Counted from the stretch's first letter, positions 27,025 through 36,788 are shown. The stretch: 64,000 nt of DNA from a bacterium (GCA_030651285.1 JAUSCN010000004.1:1-64000); one strand, 5' to 3'. Numbers and translations: made by a program. The notes: generated by a model from the letters alone, not told the origin.

Positions 27025-28311
27025 CTAGTTAGTGGTCACGAAGCTCTGCGTCGAAGTCGTAGCAGAGTTTGCTGCTGCGTCTTTTGATTCAAGCACGTAG
27101 TAGTACGTGGTCGAGGCGGTGAGACCTGCGAGATTCATGATGTGATTTGTCACAAGCGAGAGGTTACTTACCGAGAGCGCGGTGGAGAGGTTTACCGGCG
27201 TCGTGGTGGCGTAATAGAGCTTACTCGTCGCAGCTTCGTTCGTGATCCACGAGATCATCGCGGTCGTCGCGCTGATGTTCGAGAGACCAATTGAGGAAAT
27301 CACTGGAGCAGTCGCGTCTACTATCGGAAGAGCTGAAGTGACGAAGCTCAGAGTCGACGAAGTCGACGTGTTGAGCGATACGTCCCTCGACTCGACAACG
27401 TAGTAGTAGGTTGTCGAAGGCACGAGACCCATGAGCTTCAGCGTGTGACCCGAGACAAGTGAGTTGTTGCTTACCACAGTCGACGACGCAAGGTTTACCA
27501 GCGGAGTGGTACCGAAGTAGACCTTGCTCGTAGCGAGCTCGTTGGTGAACCAGTTGATCGAGACAGTCGTGGTGCTGATGCCTGACGTATTCACCGACGA
27601 GATCACCGGAGCGACCACGTCAGCGACCGGCGGAGTCGTGGTGCCATGATCATTATCATCGTCGTCATCATGATCGCGCTCGATCAAATCCTTGATGCCT
27701 TTCGGAAGCTTCTGGCATTCAGGGACGATCTGCCGGTCTTCACCCTTATGCTTCTTCAACCAACCTGGAGCGATGAGGTGTCCCGGAGGGACGATCGCGC
27801 ATGGGCGCTTGTCCTTCCCTTTCGCCTTGTCATTGTTTGAAGGCGTCGAGCTAGAAGTCGACATCGCAGTAGAGGTTGCTGCTGCAACTGCGACATCAAA
27901 AGCAAGCGGATTCTTCTTCAGATATTCCTGAAGCTTTTTGAGCGTCTTCGGGCCGACGAATCCTACCTGATCGATACCATTCTTCTTCTGGAAACGCTTC
28001 ACCGCATCAGCAGTGAGGCGTCCATAAAAACCGGACACGATGCCCTCCGGATAGAGAGAAGGGTCGGATGCGAGGAGCGCCTGCAGCGTGGCGACCTGCT
28101 CGCCAGCTGAGCCCTGTGCGAGAGTCGATTGGAGCGTAGCGAGGTACTGCTGCTGTTGCTGCTTAAGCGCATTGATCTGAGTCTGGATCGACTGGATCTG
28201 ACCAATGAGCGCAGGTGCGCTTGTGGTAGATGTCGTCTGGGCAAATGCGAACGACGGAGCAAAGATGCTCAGTGCGAGCGCAGTAGCCGTTAAATTCTTA
28301 AGTGCAGTCAT
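27025..28311 (-). CDS. Secreted peptidoglycan-binding protein with two fibronectin type III-like repeats
   Basis: Signal peptide; VATLQALLASDPSLYPEGIVSGFYGRLTADAVKRFQKKNGI (PG_binding_1); two ~95-aa repeats ending TYYYVVESRD / TYYYVLESKD. Confidence 0.85.
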   Translation of the reverse strand: MTALKNLTATALALSIFAPSFAFAQTTSTTSAPALIGQIQSIQTQINALKQQQQQYLATLQSTLAQGSAGEQVATLQALLASDPSLYPEGIVSGFYGRLTADAVKRFQKKNGIDQVGFVGPKTLKKLQEYLKKNPLAFDVAVAAATSTAMSTSSSTPSNNDKAKGKDKRPCAIVPPGHLIAPGWLKKHKGEDRQIVPECQKLPKGIKDLIERDHDDDDDNDHGTTTPPVADVVAPVISSVNTSGISTTTVSINWFTNELATSKVYFGTTPLVNLASSTVVSNNSLVSGHTLKLMGLVPSTTYYYVVESRDVSLNTSTSSTLSFVTSALPIVDATAPVISSIGLSNISATTAMISWITNEAATSKLYYATTTPVNLSTALSVSNLSLVTNHIMNLAGLTASTTYYYVLESKDAAANSATTSTQSFVTTN

Positions 28312-28548
28312 GGATATTCCTAACGAATTACTAATTAAGCGAACACAGTCTATTAGACGTCGCTCAGGGCAGTATCTTACCGGTGCTCATTCGACCAAAT
28401 CGCTTGACTTTTTCATTATCCACATACTCTTGAATTTTCTCTGCATTTCTGGCATACTTTTGTCACTCGCAGAGTATTCGAGCTTCGCCCTCCACAAGAG
28501 CAAGCAAGGTTTCAAGTTTCAGCGAGGTTAATCAGCTAGATCCAATAC

Positions 28549-28917
28549 ATGGAGAATCAGTCAGCATCAGTACAGGGGAACAAGCTTTACGTAGGCGGCA
28601 TCCCTTATCGCTCAACGGAAGACGATATTAAGAAGGTCTTTAGCGAGGCTGGAAATGTCGTTTCTGCGAGCATCATTAGCGATCGTATGACGGGCCGCTC
28701 ACGCGGTTTCGGATTCGTCGAGATGGCCAGCGAAGCAGAGGCCAAGGCAGCTGTAGAGCGCCTTGATGGAAAGGATTTCGACGGTCGCACACTGTCGGTT
28801 TCCTTCGCGCGTCCTCAGGGCGAGCGTCCTCCGCGCCGCGAAGGCGGTTTCGGCGGCGGCGATCGCGGTGGTTACGGCAATAGTAACGGCGGCGGCTACG
28901 GTCGCGGCGGATACTAA
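28549..28917 (+). CDS. RRM-type RNA-binding protein with Gly-rich tail
   Basis: KLYVGGIPYRSTEDDIKKVF (RNP2), GRSRGFGFVEM (RNP1), C-term GGDRGGYGNSNGGGYGRGGY. Confidence 0.92.
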   Translation: MENQSASVQGNKLYVGGIPYRSTEDDIKKVFSEAGNVVSASIISDRMTGRSRGFGFVEMASEAEAKAAVERLDGKDFDGRTLSVSFARPQGERPPRREGGFGGGDRGGYGNSNGGGYGRGGY

Positions 28918-28940
28918 ATCCCTGTTAGCATCAACCTCAA

Positions 28941-28974
28941 GAAACCCCGCTCTCCGCAAGGAGAGCGGGGTTTC
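28941..28974 (+). terminator. Rho-independent terminator
   Basis: GAAACCCCGCTCTCC-GCAA-GGAGAGCGGGGTTTC then TCCTTTT. Confidence 0.85.
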
Positions 28975-29000
28975 TCCTTTTATGTGCTAGCGTGCAGTGT

Positions 29001-29726
29001 ATGGACCGCGATGAACGCTGGCTACTCGATGAAAAATACGGCGGCATAAAAACTCCGGAATACGAGATTGACGAGAAGCGACTCGCAACAGGAGAACCAC
29101 TTGGATACGTGATCGGATGGCAGCCATTTCTTGGACTGAAGATATTCCTCGACTCTCATCCACTCATTCCCCGCCCCGAGACCGAATGGTGGGTCGAGCA
29201 GCTCTTACAGAATTCACCTGCCACATCTACCGTACTCGACCTGTGCGCTGGCTCTGGCGCGATAGGCTGTGCGGCGCTCGAAAAACTGCCGTCCGCACCC
29301 GTGTATTTCGGCGAAATCGACCCTACACACGAGACAACCATTCAAAAAAATATTCAGGCGAATAATCTAGATGCGACTCGTGCCGAGGTGCGCATTGGGG
29401 ATTTATTTACGCCATTTGGCGATATGAAATTCGACATCATTGCCGCGAACCCGCCATACATTCCGTCTGGCCGCACACTCGAACCGAGCGTCACTGACTA
29501 CGAGCCCGCGCTTGCTCTTTTTTCTGGAGACGACGGACTCGATCTTATGCGCCGCATCGCTGTAGAACTGCCAAAACACCTCACAAAGAGCGGTCGCGCA
29601 TGGGTAGAATGTGACCGTGCGCACGCACCCGCCGCGCGAGAATTATTTGTAGCGCAGGACCTCTCTGCAGAAATACGCACCGATCAGTACAGCGTGCCGC
29701 GCGTGATCGTAGTATCATTTCCGTAA
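29001..29726 (+). CDS. prmC: PrmC-like protein-(glutamine-N5) methyltransferase
   Basis: PLIPRPETEWWVEQ, VLDLCAGSGAIGCAAL, IAANPPYIPSG. Confidence 0.85.
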   Translation: MDRDERWLLDEKYGGIKTPEYEIDEKRLATGEPLGYVIGWQPFLGLKIFLDSHPLIPRPETEWWVEQLLQNSPATSTVLDLCAGSGAIGCAALEKLPSAPVYFGEIDPTHETTIQKNIQANNLDATRAEVRIGDLFTPFGDMKFDIIAANPPYIPSGRTLEPSVTDYEPALALFSGDDGLDLMRRIAVELPKHLTKSGRAWVECDRAHAPAARELFVAQDLSAEIRTDQYSVPRVIVVSFP

Positions 29727-29968
29727 TGCTCTCTACAAATGTATTTACCCTACTGCCCATCTCAAGCAGTACGCTTGTCGTGTGGGCACTCTATGCAATC
29801 CTTCTTTTCTGGGCAGTGTACACAATGGTCACCATCTACCACTGGCTCAGGTATTCGCACGCTTCTTGGCTCACCTTTCCAGCGATAGGCGTGCACTTGT
29901 TCATTTCATTTGCACTCATATCGTTCATCCTGTACGGCAACATCCCATCGTTTATTATTAATTTCTAA
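29726..29968 (+). CDS. Small membrane protein
   Basis: 80 aa, two hydrophobic segments; start overlaps the prmC stop region. Confidence 0.55.
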   Translation: MLSTNVFTLLPISSSTLVVWALYAILLFWAVYTMVTIYHWLRYSHASWLTFPAIGVHLFISFALISFILYGNIPSFIINF

Positions 29969-29970
29969 CT

Positions 29971-30507
29971 ATGCGCGAGTTTGAATTGGAACCTGGAGAG
30001 CATGTAGTACGGGAAGCCCGCAAACATTGGTTTTTGTTTGTGAGTGGACTTCTTCCGTATGCAATTCTCATGATCATTCCGTTCGCACTACCGAACCTAC
30101 TCACGCTCACGCCAGTCTTTGCAACATATGCTGCATATTTTGACTTCTCTTCATCGCTTTCGCGCGCACTCCTTGGCGCGTGGCTCCTCATAATATGGAC
30201 AGGTGCATGGGGCGCGTTTACCCGATACTTCCTCGATGTATGGGTACTCACCAACAAGCGCCTCGTCGACATCGATCAGAAGGGATATTTCTCCCGCCAG
30301 GTTTCAAGCCTTCTTCTTTCGCGCGTTCAAGATGTAACCATCACAATAAAAGGTGTCGTACCGTCCTTGCTTGGCATCGGCAACATACATGTGCAGAGCG
30401 CAGGCGCGACCGAAGAGTTCACTATGCGCGGCATTCCTCGCCCAGAACAGATGCGCGACCTGATATTGAAATACGTCGCCGACAATCCAAAAGACTCCGG
30501 TATCTGA
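29971..30507 (+). CDS. PH-domain (DUF304/bPH2) membrane protein
   Basis: EPGEHVVREARKHW; two TMs; DVWVLTNKRLVDIDQKGYFSRQVSSLLLSRVQDVTI. Confidence 0.75.
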   Translation: MREFELEPGEHVVREARKHWFLFVSGLLPYAILMIIPFALPNLLTLTPVFATYAAYFDFSSSLSRALLGAWLLIIWTGAWGAFTRYFLDVWVLTNKRLVDIDQKGYFSRQVSSLLLSRVQDVTITIKGVVPSLLGIGNIHVQSAGATEEFTMRGIPRPEQMRDLILKYVADNPKDSGI

Positions 30508-30520
30508 TACAATCGGGCGT

Positions 30521-31792
30521 ATGTCCGACCCAATTTCTTCAACCGAACCATATAAAGGAGTCCGTGACTTCTACCCGGCCAACTGGGCACGGATGGATGC
30601 GATGTTTTCGAGCATTCGCGAGACACTCGCTCTCTGGGGATACGAAGAATACAATGCTTCGCCACTCGAGCGCTCTGAGCTCTACGAAGCGAAGACTTCT
30701 GAAGAGATCGTAAACGAGCAGACGTACACCTTCACCGACCGTGGCGAGCGTCGTGTCACGCTCCGCCCTGAAATGACACCGACGCTCGCGCGCATGGTGG
30801 CCGCAAAGCGCCGCGAACTCGCCTACCCGCTCCGCTGGTTCTCAATTGGCAATCGCTTCCGCTACGAGCGCCCACAGAAAGGCCGCCTGCGCGAGTTCTA
30901 TCAGGCAGATATCGACCTCGTCGGACTTCCTGAAGGCGAAGCAGATATCGAGCTCGTGCGTCTCGCGTCTACGATCCTCAAATCATTTGGCGCCGCAGAA
31001 AAAGATTTTGTCATACGTATGAATTCTCGACCACTCTTGAATGCCGCTTGCGCTGCAGCAGGAATTGAAGGCGAAGGTGTGCGCAAATACCTACGCCTTC
31101 TCGATAAGAAGGACAAAATGGATGCTGAGACATTTGCGACTGCGTCTCGGGAGATCTGTGCGAAGGACCCGCTCGCAATCATCGACGACGCAGGGTCTGA
31201 CTCGACAGTGGCTGCCGAGAAGCGACGACTGTTTGACCGTATCGAGGCACTCGCTGCTCGCGGCGTGAGCAATGTCGTCTTCGATTCGGGCATTACCCGC
31301 GGATTCGACTACTACACCGGCATGGTGTTTGAAGTGTATGACACGGACGCAGTGAATCCTCGTGCGCTCTTCGGCGGCGGCCGCTACGATGGACTTGTCG
31401 CACTCTTCGGCGGCGACCCGATTCCGGCTGTGGGCTTCGCGCTTGGAGACGTCACTCTCGCTGACTTCCTCGAGACGCATAACCTGCTCCCGAGCACACA
31501 TGAGAGCAGGCCACAGCTCTACCTCGGCACACCGATGCCAAGCGACATCCCTACTGCACAAGCATTTGCAGACACACTCCGCGCACAGGGCGGCCGCGTG
31601 TTCGTGAACCTTACTGAACGCTCGCTTGGCGACCAGATCAAAGACGCGGTGAAGCGCGACATCCCACTCTTCATCGCCTACGGTGCAAATGAAGTCGGGA
31701 GCCAGACTGTTCGCATGAAAATCCTCGCGACCGGCGAAGAATCCGGACTTCCTCTTTCTGAGCTCCCCGTGCGACTCCGTGCCGGCAGCTAA
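30521..31792 (+). CDS. hisS: Histidyl-tRNA synthetase
   Basis: KGVRDFYPANWARM, TLRPEMTPTLARM, GRLREFYQADIDLVG, GGGRYDGLVALFGG. Confidence 0.95.
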   Translation: MSDPISSTEPYKGVRDFYPANWARMDAMFSSIRETLALWGYEEYNASPLERSELYEAKTSEEIVNEQTYTFTDRGERRVTLRPEMTPTLARMVAAKRRELAYPLRWFSIGNRFRYERPQKGRLREFYQADIDLVGLPEGEADIELVRLASTILKSFGAAEKDFVIRMNSRPLLNAACAAAGIEGEGVRKYLRLLDKKDKMDAETFATASREICAKDPLAIIDDAGSDSTVAAEKRRLFDRIEALAARGVSNVVFDSGITRGFDYYTGMVFEVYDTDAVNPRALFGGGRYDGLVALFGGDPIPAVGFALGDVTLADFLETHNLLPSTHESRPQLYLGTPMPSDIPTAQAFADTLRAQGGRVFVNLTERSLGDQIKDAVKRDIPLFIAYGANEVGSQTVRMKILATGEESGLPLSELPVRLRAGS

Positions 31793-31804
31793 CGCGTATT
31801 TTGC

Positions 31805-32386
31805 ATGCGCGCCATTACTTTTGACATTGAATCCATTTCTGATTCGAATGTGCGTGGCCGCGTCGACGTAAATGAGCAGGAGCTCATCGTCGTCGCCATT
31901 CACGATTCCGAGACGAACGAATACTCTGCGTACTACAAAGAAGAGCTGCCGAGACTCTGGCCGATACTCGAGCGCGCGGATATGCTCATCGGATTCAACT
32001 CAGACACGTTCGACATCCCTCTTTTAAACCGCTACTACCCGGGAGAGCTCGCGCACATACGCTCGCTTGACCTCCTGGCTGAAGTGCAAAAAGTGCTCGG
32101 TCGCCGCATACGGCTTCAATCGCTCGCCGAGGCGACCTTGAAAAGAGGAAAATCGGGCGACGGACTCAAAGCTGGTGAATGGTGGCGCGAAGGCAAGAAA
32201 GATAAGGTGCGTGAATACTGCATCGCCGACGTACAACTTACCCGTGAGCTGTACGACTACGCTCTAAAAAACAAAGTGCTCAAATACAAAGATCTGCGCG
32301 AAATACGCGACATAAAGCTCGATATCTCTACCTGGGAGAAGAAATCTGAAGATGTGCCGGCGATGACTCACGCGCTTCAGCTCTAA
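31805..32386 (+). CDS. RNase H-like DEDDy 3'-5' exonuclease
   Basis: Exo I ITFDIES, Exo II LIGFNSDTFDIP, Exo III REYCIADVQLT. Confidence 0.75.
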   Translation: MRAITFDIESISDSNVRGRVDVNEQELIVVAIHDSETNEYSAYYKEELPRLWPILERADMLIGFNSDTFDIPLLNRYYPGELAHIRSLDLLAEVQKVLGRRIRLQSLAEATLKRGKSGDGLKAGEWWREGKKDKVREYCIADVQLTRELYDYALKNKVLKYKDLREIRDIKLDISTWEKKSEDVPAMTHALQL

Positions 32387-32387
32387 A

Positions 32388-32415
32388 TTGACATAATCGT
32401 CTTTTACGTTATACT
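32388..32415 (+). promoter_or_regulatory. Sigma-70 consensus promoter
   Basis: TTGACA (32388-32393), 16-nt spacer, TATACT (32410-32415). Confidence 0.75.
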
Positions 32416-32493
32416 TAACCCCGGAATTCTGTTCCGGGCACAACGCCTACCCGCGATCTGCGGATTCACACAACCTATCAGGGAGGAGTCATC

Positions 32494-33054
32494 ATGAATG
32501 TCATAGACGTAATGCCTTTTGTGAAAGGGATGGATAATTACATTCCCTTCATGGGCGATGCGCAAATGGGTGCATGGATGATGCTTGTCGCAAGTATCGT
32601 TATCGGGGCGCTCTACGGCTTCCAAATTCAAAAGTACGGCACCTGGAGACCTCTACGGTTCCGAACACCATTGCGTGCCGCGATGTTTATCTTCTATGTG
32701 GGCTCACTGATGTCTGTGTCCTCGGTAGCCATGTCTCCGCGCCCTATGATCGGACCATATGCACATCTCGCTTACGGCGTGGTATCTATGGCTTTCGGAT
32801 TGCTGTACGCAGCAATCTCTGCCAGTGTGTGCATCGTCCTATCTTATCTGCTTGAAATATCAAGCGATACTCTGCGCAAGATCTACAAAATATCGAGGAA
32901 TGCATTTTTCGACATCCTCGGCGCGACAGCGGAGTGGTTTGATACTGTCGTGGAAAGATACTATGTCGACCATATCCAAGGAAAGAAGAAATTAACTCTT
33001 CTTCGCAGAATCCCAGATCGAAAAGCGGGTTCGGGGGTGAAAGAAGCAAGCTAA
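32494..33054 (+). CDS. Polytopic membrane protein of unknown function
   Basis: 186 aa, about 3-4 TMs; SD AGGGAGGA upstream of ATG. Confidence 0.7.
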   Translation: MNVIDVMPFVKGMDNYIPFMGDAQMGAWMMLVASIVIGALYGFQIQKYGTWRPLRFRTPLRAAMFIFYVGSLMSVSSVAMSPRPMIGPYAHLAYGVVSMAFGLLYAAISASVCIVLSYLLEISSDTLRKIYKISRNAFFDILGATAEWFDTVVERYYVDHIQGKKKLTLLRRIPDRKAGSGVKEAS

Positions 33055-33062
33055 GAGCCACG

Positions 33063-33092
33063 GCGCGTGGAGTACTCCAGTACTCCACGCGC
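33063..33092 (+). terminator. Rho-independent terminator
   Basis: GCGCGTGGAGTACT-CC-AGTACTCCACGCGC followed by TTTCTTTTT. Confidence 0.85.
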
Positions 33093-33118
33093 TTTCTTTT
33101 TGGTGATATCTTTATCAC

Positions 33119-33790
33119 ATGAATAAGTCGCTCACGATCCCCATCTCCATACTGATCGGCGGTATTATTGTCGCAATCGCGGTCTATGTGACGATGCCGA
33201 AACCTGACCCTACTGCCCTAACCAATGCCACCCTCATGCGACCTGTGTCAGCAGATGATCACATCCTTGGGAATCCGGCTGCTCCCGTAATCGTCGTAGA
33301 ATATTCTGATTTCGATTGCACCTATTGCAAGGAATTCACCAATACGATGCTACGCATCGTTACGGATGAGGGCACGGATGGCAAAGTCGCATGGGTGCAC
33401 CGCCAGTTCCCGCTCACCGAGCTCCACACAAACTCATTCTCCCATGCGCGCGCAAGTGAATGCATCGCAAAGACTGCGGGAAACGATTCATTTTGGAAAT
33501 TCGCGTATGAGCTCTATCAAAGCCAGCCCGTCGATCCAAAAAACTATGGCGAGATCGCTTCGAAGATCCGTATTTCGGGTTCTGCTTTCGCGTCCTGCCT
33601 CTCAAGCGACACTTCCGCTATAGATGAGCGCATCAAAGCAGACCGACAGAACGCACTCGACATCGGAGCTGACGGCACACCGTATTCGATCATCATCGCA
33701 AACGGAAAAATCTCTGCTGTCATGAACGGCGGCTACCCGTACAGCGTCGTGCGACAGCTCGTCGACGAAGCTTTGGGGAGCATTAAATAA
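33119..33790 (+). CDS. DsbA-family thioredoxin-fold oxidoreductase, membrane anchored
   Basis: N-term TM; VVEYSDFDCTYCKEF (CxxC = CTYC); ADGTPYSIIIANGK cis-Pro region. Confidence 0.88.
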   Translation: MNKSLTIPISILIGGIIVAIAVYVTMPKPDPTALTNATLMRPVSADDHILGNPAAPVIVVEYSDFDCTYCKEFTNTMLRIVTDEGTDGKVAWVHRQFPLTELHTNSFSHARASECIAKTAGNDSFWKFAYELYQSQPVDPKNYGEIASKIRISGSAFASCLSSDTSAIDERIKADRQNALDIGADGTPYSIIIANGKISAVMNGGYPYSVVRQLVDEALGSIK

Positions 33791-33792
33791 AT

Positions 33793-36705
33793 TTATGGAG
33801 CAATGAGGAACCCGACTAGGTCGCAGTAGCTGCAAGTCTCCGGATCGCACACGCTCGTAAACGCAGAACCGTCAGCGATTGCTTGTGCAGCGGCGACGAG
33901 CTCGGCCTCAAGCGCAGCAACCTCTTCGTCTGAAATAGCAAAACTCCGGATCGCACACTTCCCTTTTTCATTTGGCTCGACGAAGTGGAGTGCCGTCTCA
34001 CTCATGGCATATCTCCCGTCTTTATTGAGTAGCAGCTTATAGAACACGAGCTGGCGATAGTAACCCCCATCACTCGATTGAGTCAGTCCTCGAATTTCAT
34101 TTTCACTCTTTGCCTTCCCTGTCTTATAATCGATCACCACCACCGTACCATCTGCCTTCTTGTCGAGCCGATCGAGTTTTCCTGAAATCGGTATGTCGCC
34201 CACGCCTGGCACAGTAATCGTAACGGATATTGAAAACTCTGATTCGTATACATTCTGAAAACCGTCACTCTCTTGTGTGAGATATGCACGGATCGCCTCC
34301 TCGCCTTTTTTCATGAGTTCATCCCTATCAAGAGCAGAGAGTGGCAGGCGCGCGAGCTCGGCACGGAGGGCACTAATAGCTTTCCCCTCATCTGCCTCGC
34401 CGTGCTTCACGGAGTCTGCAAAAGCCTTCAGGCCTGCGTGTACCGCCGTACCAAATAGCATCGGGAGTTCTGGCGCATCCGGCAGCTGCAGCAATGTGCG
34501 GAAATAGTATTGCCACGGCGATGCAACGTAATTATTGAAACCCGTCGGCGAGAAGCCACGCACAAGCAGGCGCTCCTTGAGGAAATTCGGGTCGAGTATT
34601 GTGCGCATTTCATATGCCACCTTCGCTGAGGGGACTGCAGCAAGCTCTGTACTGGTCACGTGCGCAGACATGTCTGCAATGAACCGTAGCGGAGTCTGGG
34701 CACGATCTTCTTCGGTCACTGCCGAGCGCGTGATGAGCACACCATCTTTCGCGCGTGTGAGCGCCACATAGAGCAGGCGACGCACATCGTGCTCGTCATC
34801 TTCTTTTTCGAGAAGCAGCGAGAACTCGTCATTCTTCCCGCGCATCCAGCACTCGTCGGTCGCATGAGCGATAACGACATACGGAAACTCAAGCCCCTTG
34901 GCGCTATGCACGGTCATGATGCGCACGCCCGCATGCTTGGTGCGGGCTCGCTGCACACGGAGCTCGTGCTTCTCGATAAGGGCGAGGCGTTGGAGCAGGT
35001 CGAATGCCGTCGCGCTCGGATTCTCGCGCGTAAGAAGTGCCGCTTCATCCATGAAGCCCTGATACGCTTCATATGCGTTCTCGCTCTCCGCAAGCGTCAG
35101 CAGACCTGCGACAAATCCGCTTTCAGAAGCGAGTCGTGCAAGCCACGCCACGACCGGCGTCGCAGACATTTCATCGGACAGCTTCTGCACCTTTTTCACC
35201 CACCCGCGCATCTCAGGAGTCCCATGCTCCGCGCAGACTTGCATGAGCGTCTTCCCTTTGCGCGAGATCGCAAGCAGTCGCATGCGCTCTGGGAGCGGCA
35301 TTGGGATGCCTGGGAGGAACAGTGCGCGGGAAAGCGAGGAATCTTGCGAGAGGTCAGCAAGCGCACGGACAAGCTCTATGAAAAGCACGACGGCCGGATG
35401 CGCGAGAGCGCTCATTTCGGCACTCATGTGATCTTCGGGAATACCTACACGACGAAGATATTCAGCGAGAGCGATCACGTCTGCATTTTTCTTCGTGAGG
35501 ATGACGATGTCTTCGTATGAGACGCCAGTGGTATGCAATTTCTCAATGTATGCGCGGATAGCTTCAGCTTCCTCTCTTGGAGTATCGCAGACTACTTCTT
35601 CAACAACCCCTCCTTTGCCGCGAACAGCCGCAAGCTTCGGACGGAGCGCTGGGTCTGGTACTGGTGCCGGAGCGATGAGGTCGTGTGCGGCAGCGAGAAT
35701 GCGCTCTGTCGAGCGATAATTCTCATCGAGCGAAATGAGTTTTGCGTTCGGATATTTCTGCTTGAAATAAAAGAACGATGCAAGCGATGCGCCCTGGAAG
35801 CGGTAGATAGCCTGCTTCTCATCACCCACCACGAACAAGTTCGGAGAGCCGTCGAAATCGGTGATGAGCTCAAGGAGGCGGTTCTGTGCCGGGTTCGCGT
35901 CTTGATGCTCGTCAGCAAGAACGAACTGCGAGCGCTCGCCCACTTCGGCTCGAAACCCTTCATCGGTCTCAAGTCCGCGCACAGCCTCGCCGATAAGATC
36001 TTCATAGTCATAGAAGGATTCTTTTTCGAGCGCCTTTTGGTACGCATCGAAAAGATGCGCGACTTCGAGATGCTTCTCAATGCGCTCGCGGCGGCGCAAG
36101 TGCTCCGACTTCTCTTTCCCTTTGTGCACGCCACTTTCGTGAATACAATCAGGATCGGCAAGCACGAGGTCGTACTCTTTTGTGAGCTCTGCAAGATACT
36201 GTTCCGGCGTGTAGTGCTCTTGCTTCAGCTTCCCCATGAAAGCCAGAAGGTCGCGCGCCGAACGGTGCGGATTTTTCGGGCTGCGTATCTTTGTGTATGA
36301 CCCCGCGTCGAGCAAGCGCTCCATGAGCGCAATGCCACGCACCGGGGAAAGGTGCGTACCGAGCGCGATGCGCGGGAACAGATCTGGCCGCATCTCGAGT
36401 ATGGATTGTGCAAACCCATGAAAAGTGTGGATACGTACGCGATGCGCCGCACTGCCTATGAACGAAGCGAGGCGCGTACGTAGCGTCGCGACGGCGCTTT
36501 CAGTAAACGTGAGCGCGAGGATCTCGTCGGGCTTCGTGCCAGTAGCCTTGAGCAGAATATTCCCAATGCGGAGTGCGAGCATCTGCGTCTTCCCCGTGCC
36601 TGGACCCGCGACAACTATCACTGGGCCATAGAGCGTATCGACAGCCTCTTTCTGTTTCGTATTTAGCTTTTTATATGCTTGTTCAAACGCCTGAGTCGTC
36701 GACAT
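33793..36705 (-). CDS. UvrD/PcrA-type superfamily I helicase with C-terminal PD-(D/E)XK nuclease-like domain
   Basis: VVAGPGTGKTQMLALRI, LADEHQDANPAQNRLLE, VGDEKQAIYRFQGA, MTVHSAKGLEFPYVV, LYVALTRAKDGV; nuclease core LDRLDKKADGTVVVIDYKTGK. Start at MSTTQAFEQ. Confidence 0.9.
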   Translation of the reverse strand: MSTTQAFEQAYKKLNTKQKEAVDTLYGPVIVVAGPGTGKTQMLALRIGNILLKATGTKPDEILALTFTESAVATLRTRLASFIGSAAHRVRIHTFHGFAQSILEMRPDLFPRIALGTHLSPVRGIALMERLLDAGSYTKIRSPKNPHRSARDLLAFMGKLKQEHYTPEQYLAELTKEYDLVLADPDCIHESGVHKGKEKSEHLRRRERIEKHLEVAHLFDAYQKALEKESFYDYEDLIGEAVRGLETDEGFRAEVGERSQFVLADEHQDANPAQNRLLELITDFDGSPNLFVVGDEKQAIYRFQGASLASFFYFKQKYPNAKLISLDENYRSTERILAAAHDLIAPAPVPDPALRPKLAAVRGKGGVVEEVVCDTPREEAEAIRAYIEKLHTTGVSYEDIVILTKKNADVIALAEYLRRVGIPEDHMSAEMSALAHPAVVLFIELVRALADLSQDSSLSRALFLPGIPMPLPERMRLLAISRKGKTLMQVCAEHGTPEMRGWVKKVQKLSDEMSATPVVAWLARLASESGFVAGLLTLAESENAYEAYQGFMDEAALLTRENPSATAFDLLQRLALIEKHELRVQRARTKHAGVRIMTVHSAKGLEFPYVVIAHATDECWMRGKNDEFSLLLEKEDDEHDVRRLLYVALTRAKDGVLITRSAVTEEDRAQTPLRFIADMSAHVTSTELAAVPSAKVAYEMRTILDPNFLKERLLVRGFSPTGFNNYVASPWQYYFRTLLQLPDAPELPMLFGTAVHAGLKAFADSVKHGEADEGKAISALRAELARLPLSALDRDELMKKGEEAIRAYLTQESDGFQNVYESEFSISVTITVPGVGDIPISGKLDRLDKKADGTVVVIDYKTGKAKSENEIRGLTQSSDGGYYRQLVFYKLLLNKDGRYAMSETALHFVEPNEKGKCAIRSFAISDEEVAALEAELVAAAQAIADGSAFTSVCDPETCSYCDLVGFLIAP

Positions 36706-36760
36706 ACGTGCAGTGTACCGCGCGCATTTGTTCTCTGCACACCTATGCAAACCCAACGTA

Positions 36761-36788
36761 TTGACGATATGTCAAACATGTATACACT
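36761..36788 (+). promoter_or_regulatory. Putative promoter with -35 box inside an inverted repeat
   Basis: TTGACGATATGTCAA (TTGAC-N5-GTCAA) at 36761-36775; TACACT at 36783-36788 (spacer 16). Confidence 0.45.

Noticed and set aside
34789-36300. Plus-strand ORFs of 243 and 255 aa opposite the UvrD-like helicase
   Set aside because: Antisense shadows of the helicase reading frame with no recognisable domains.
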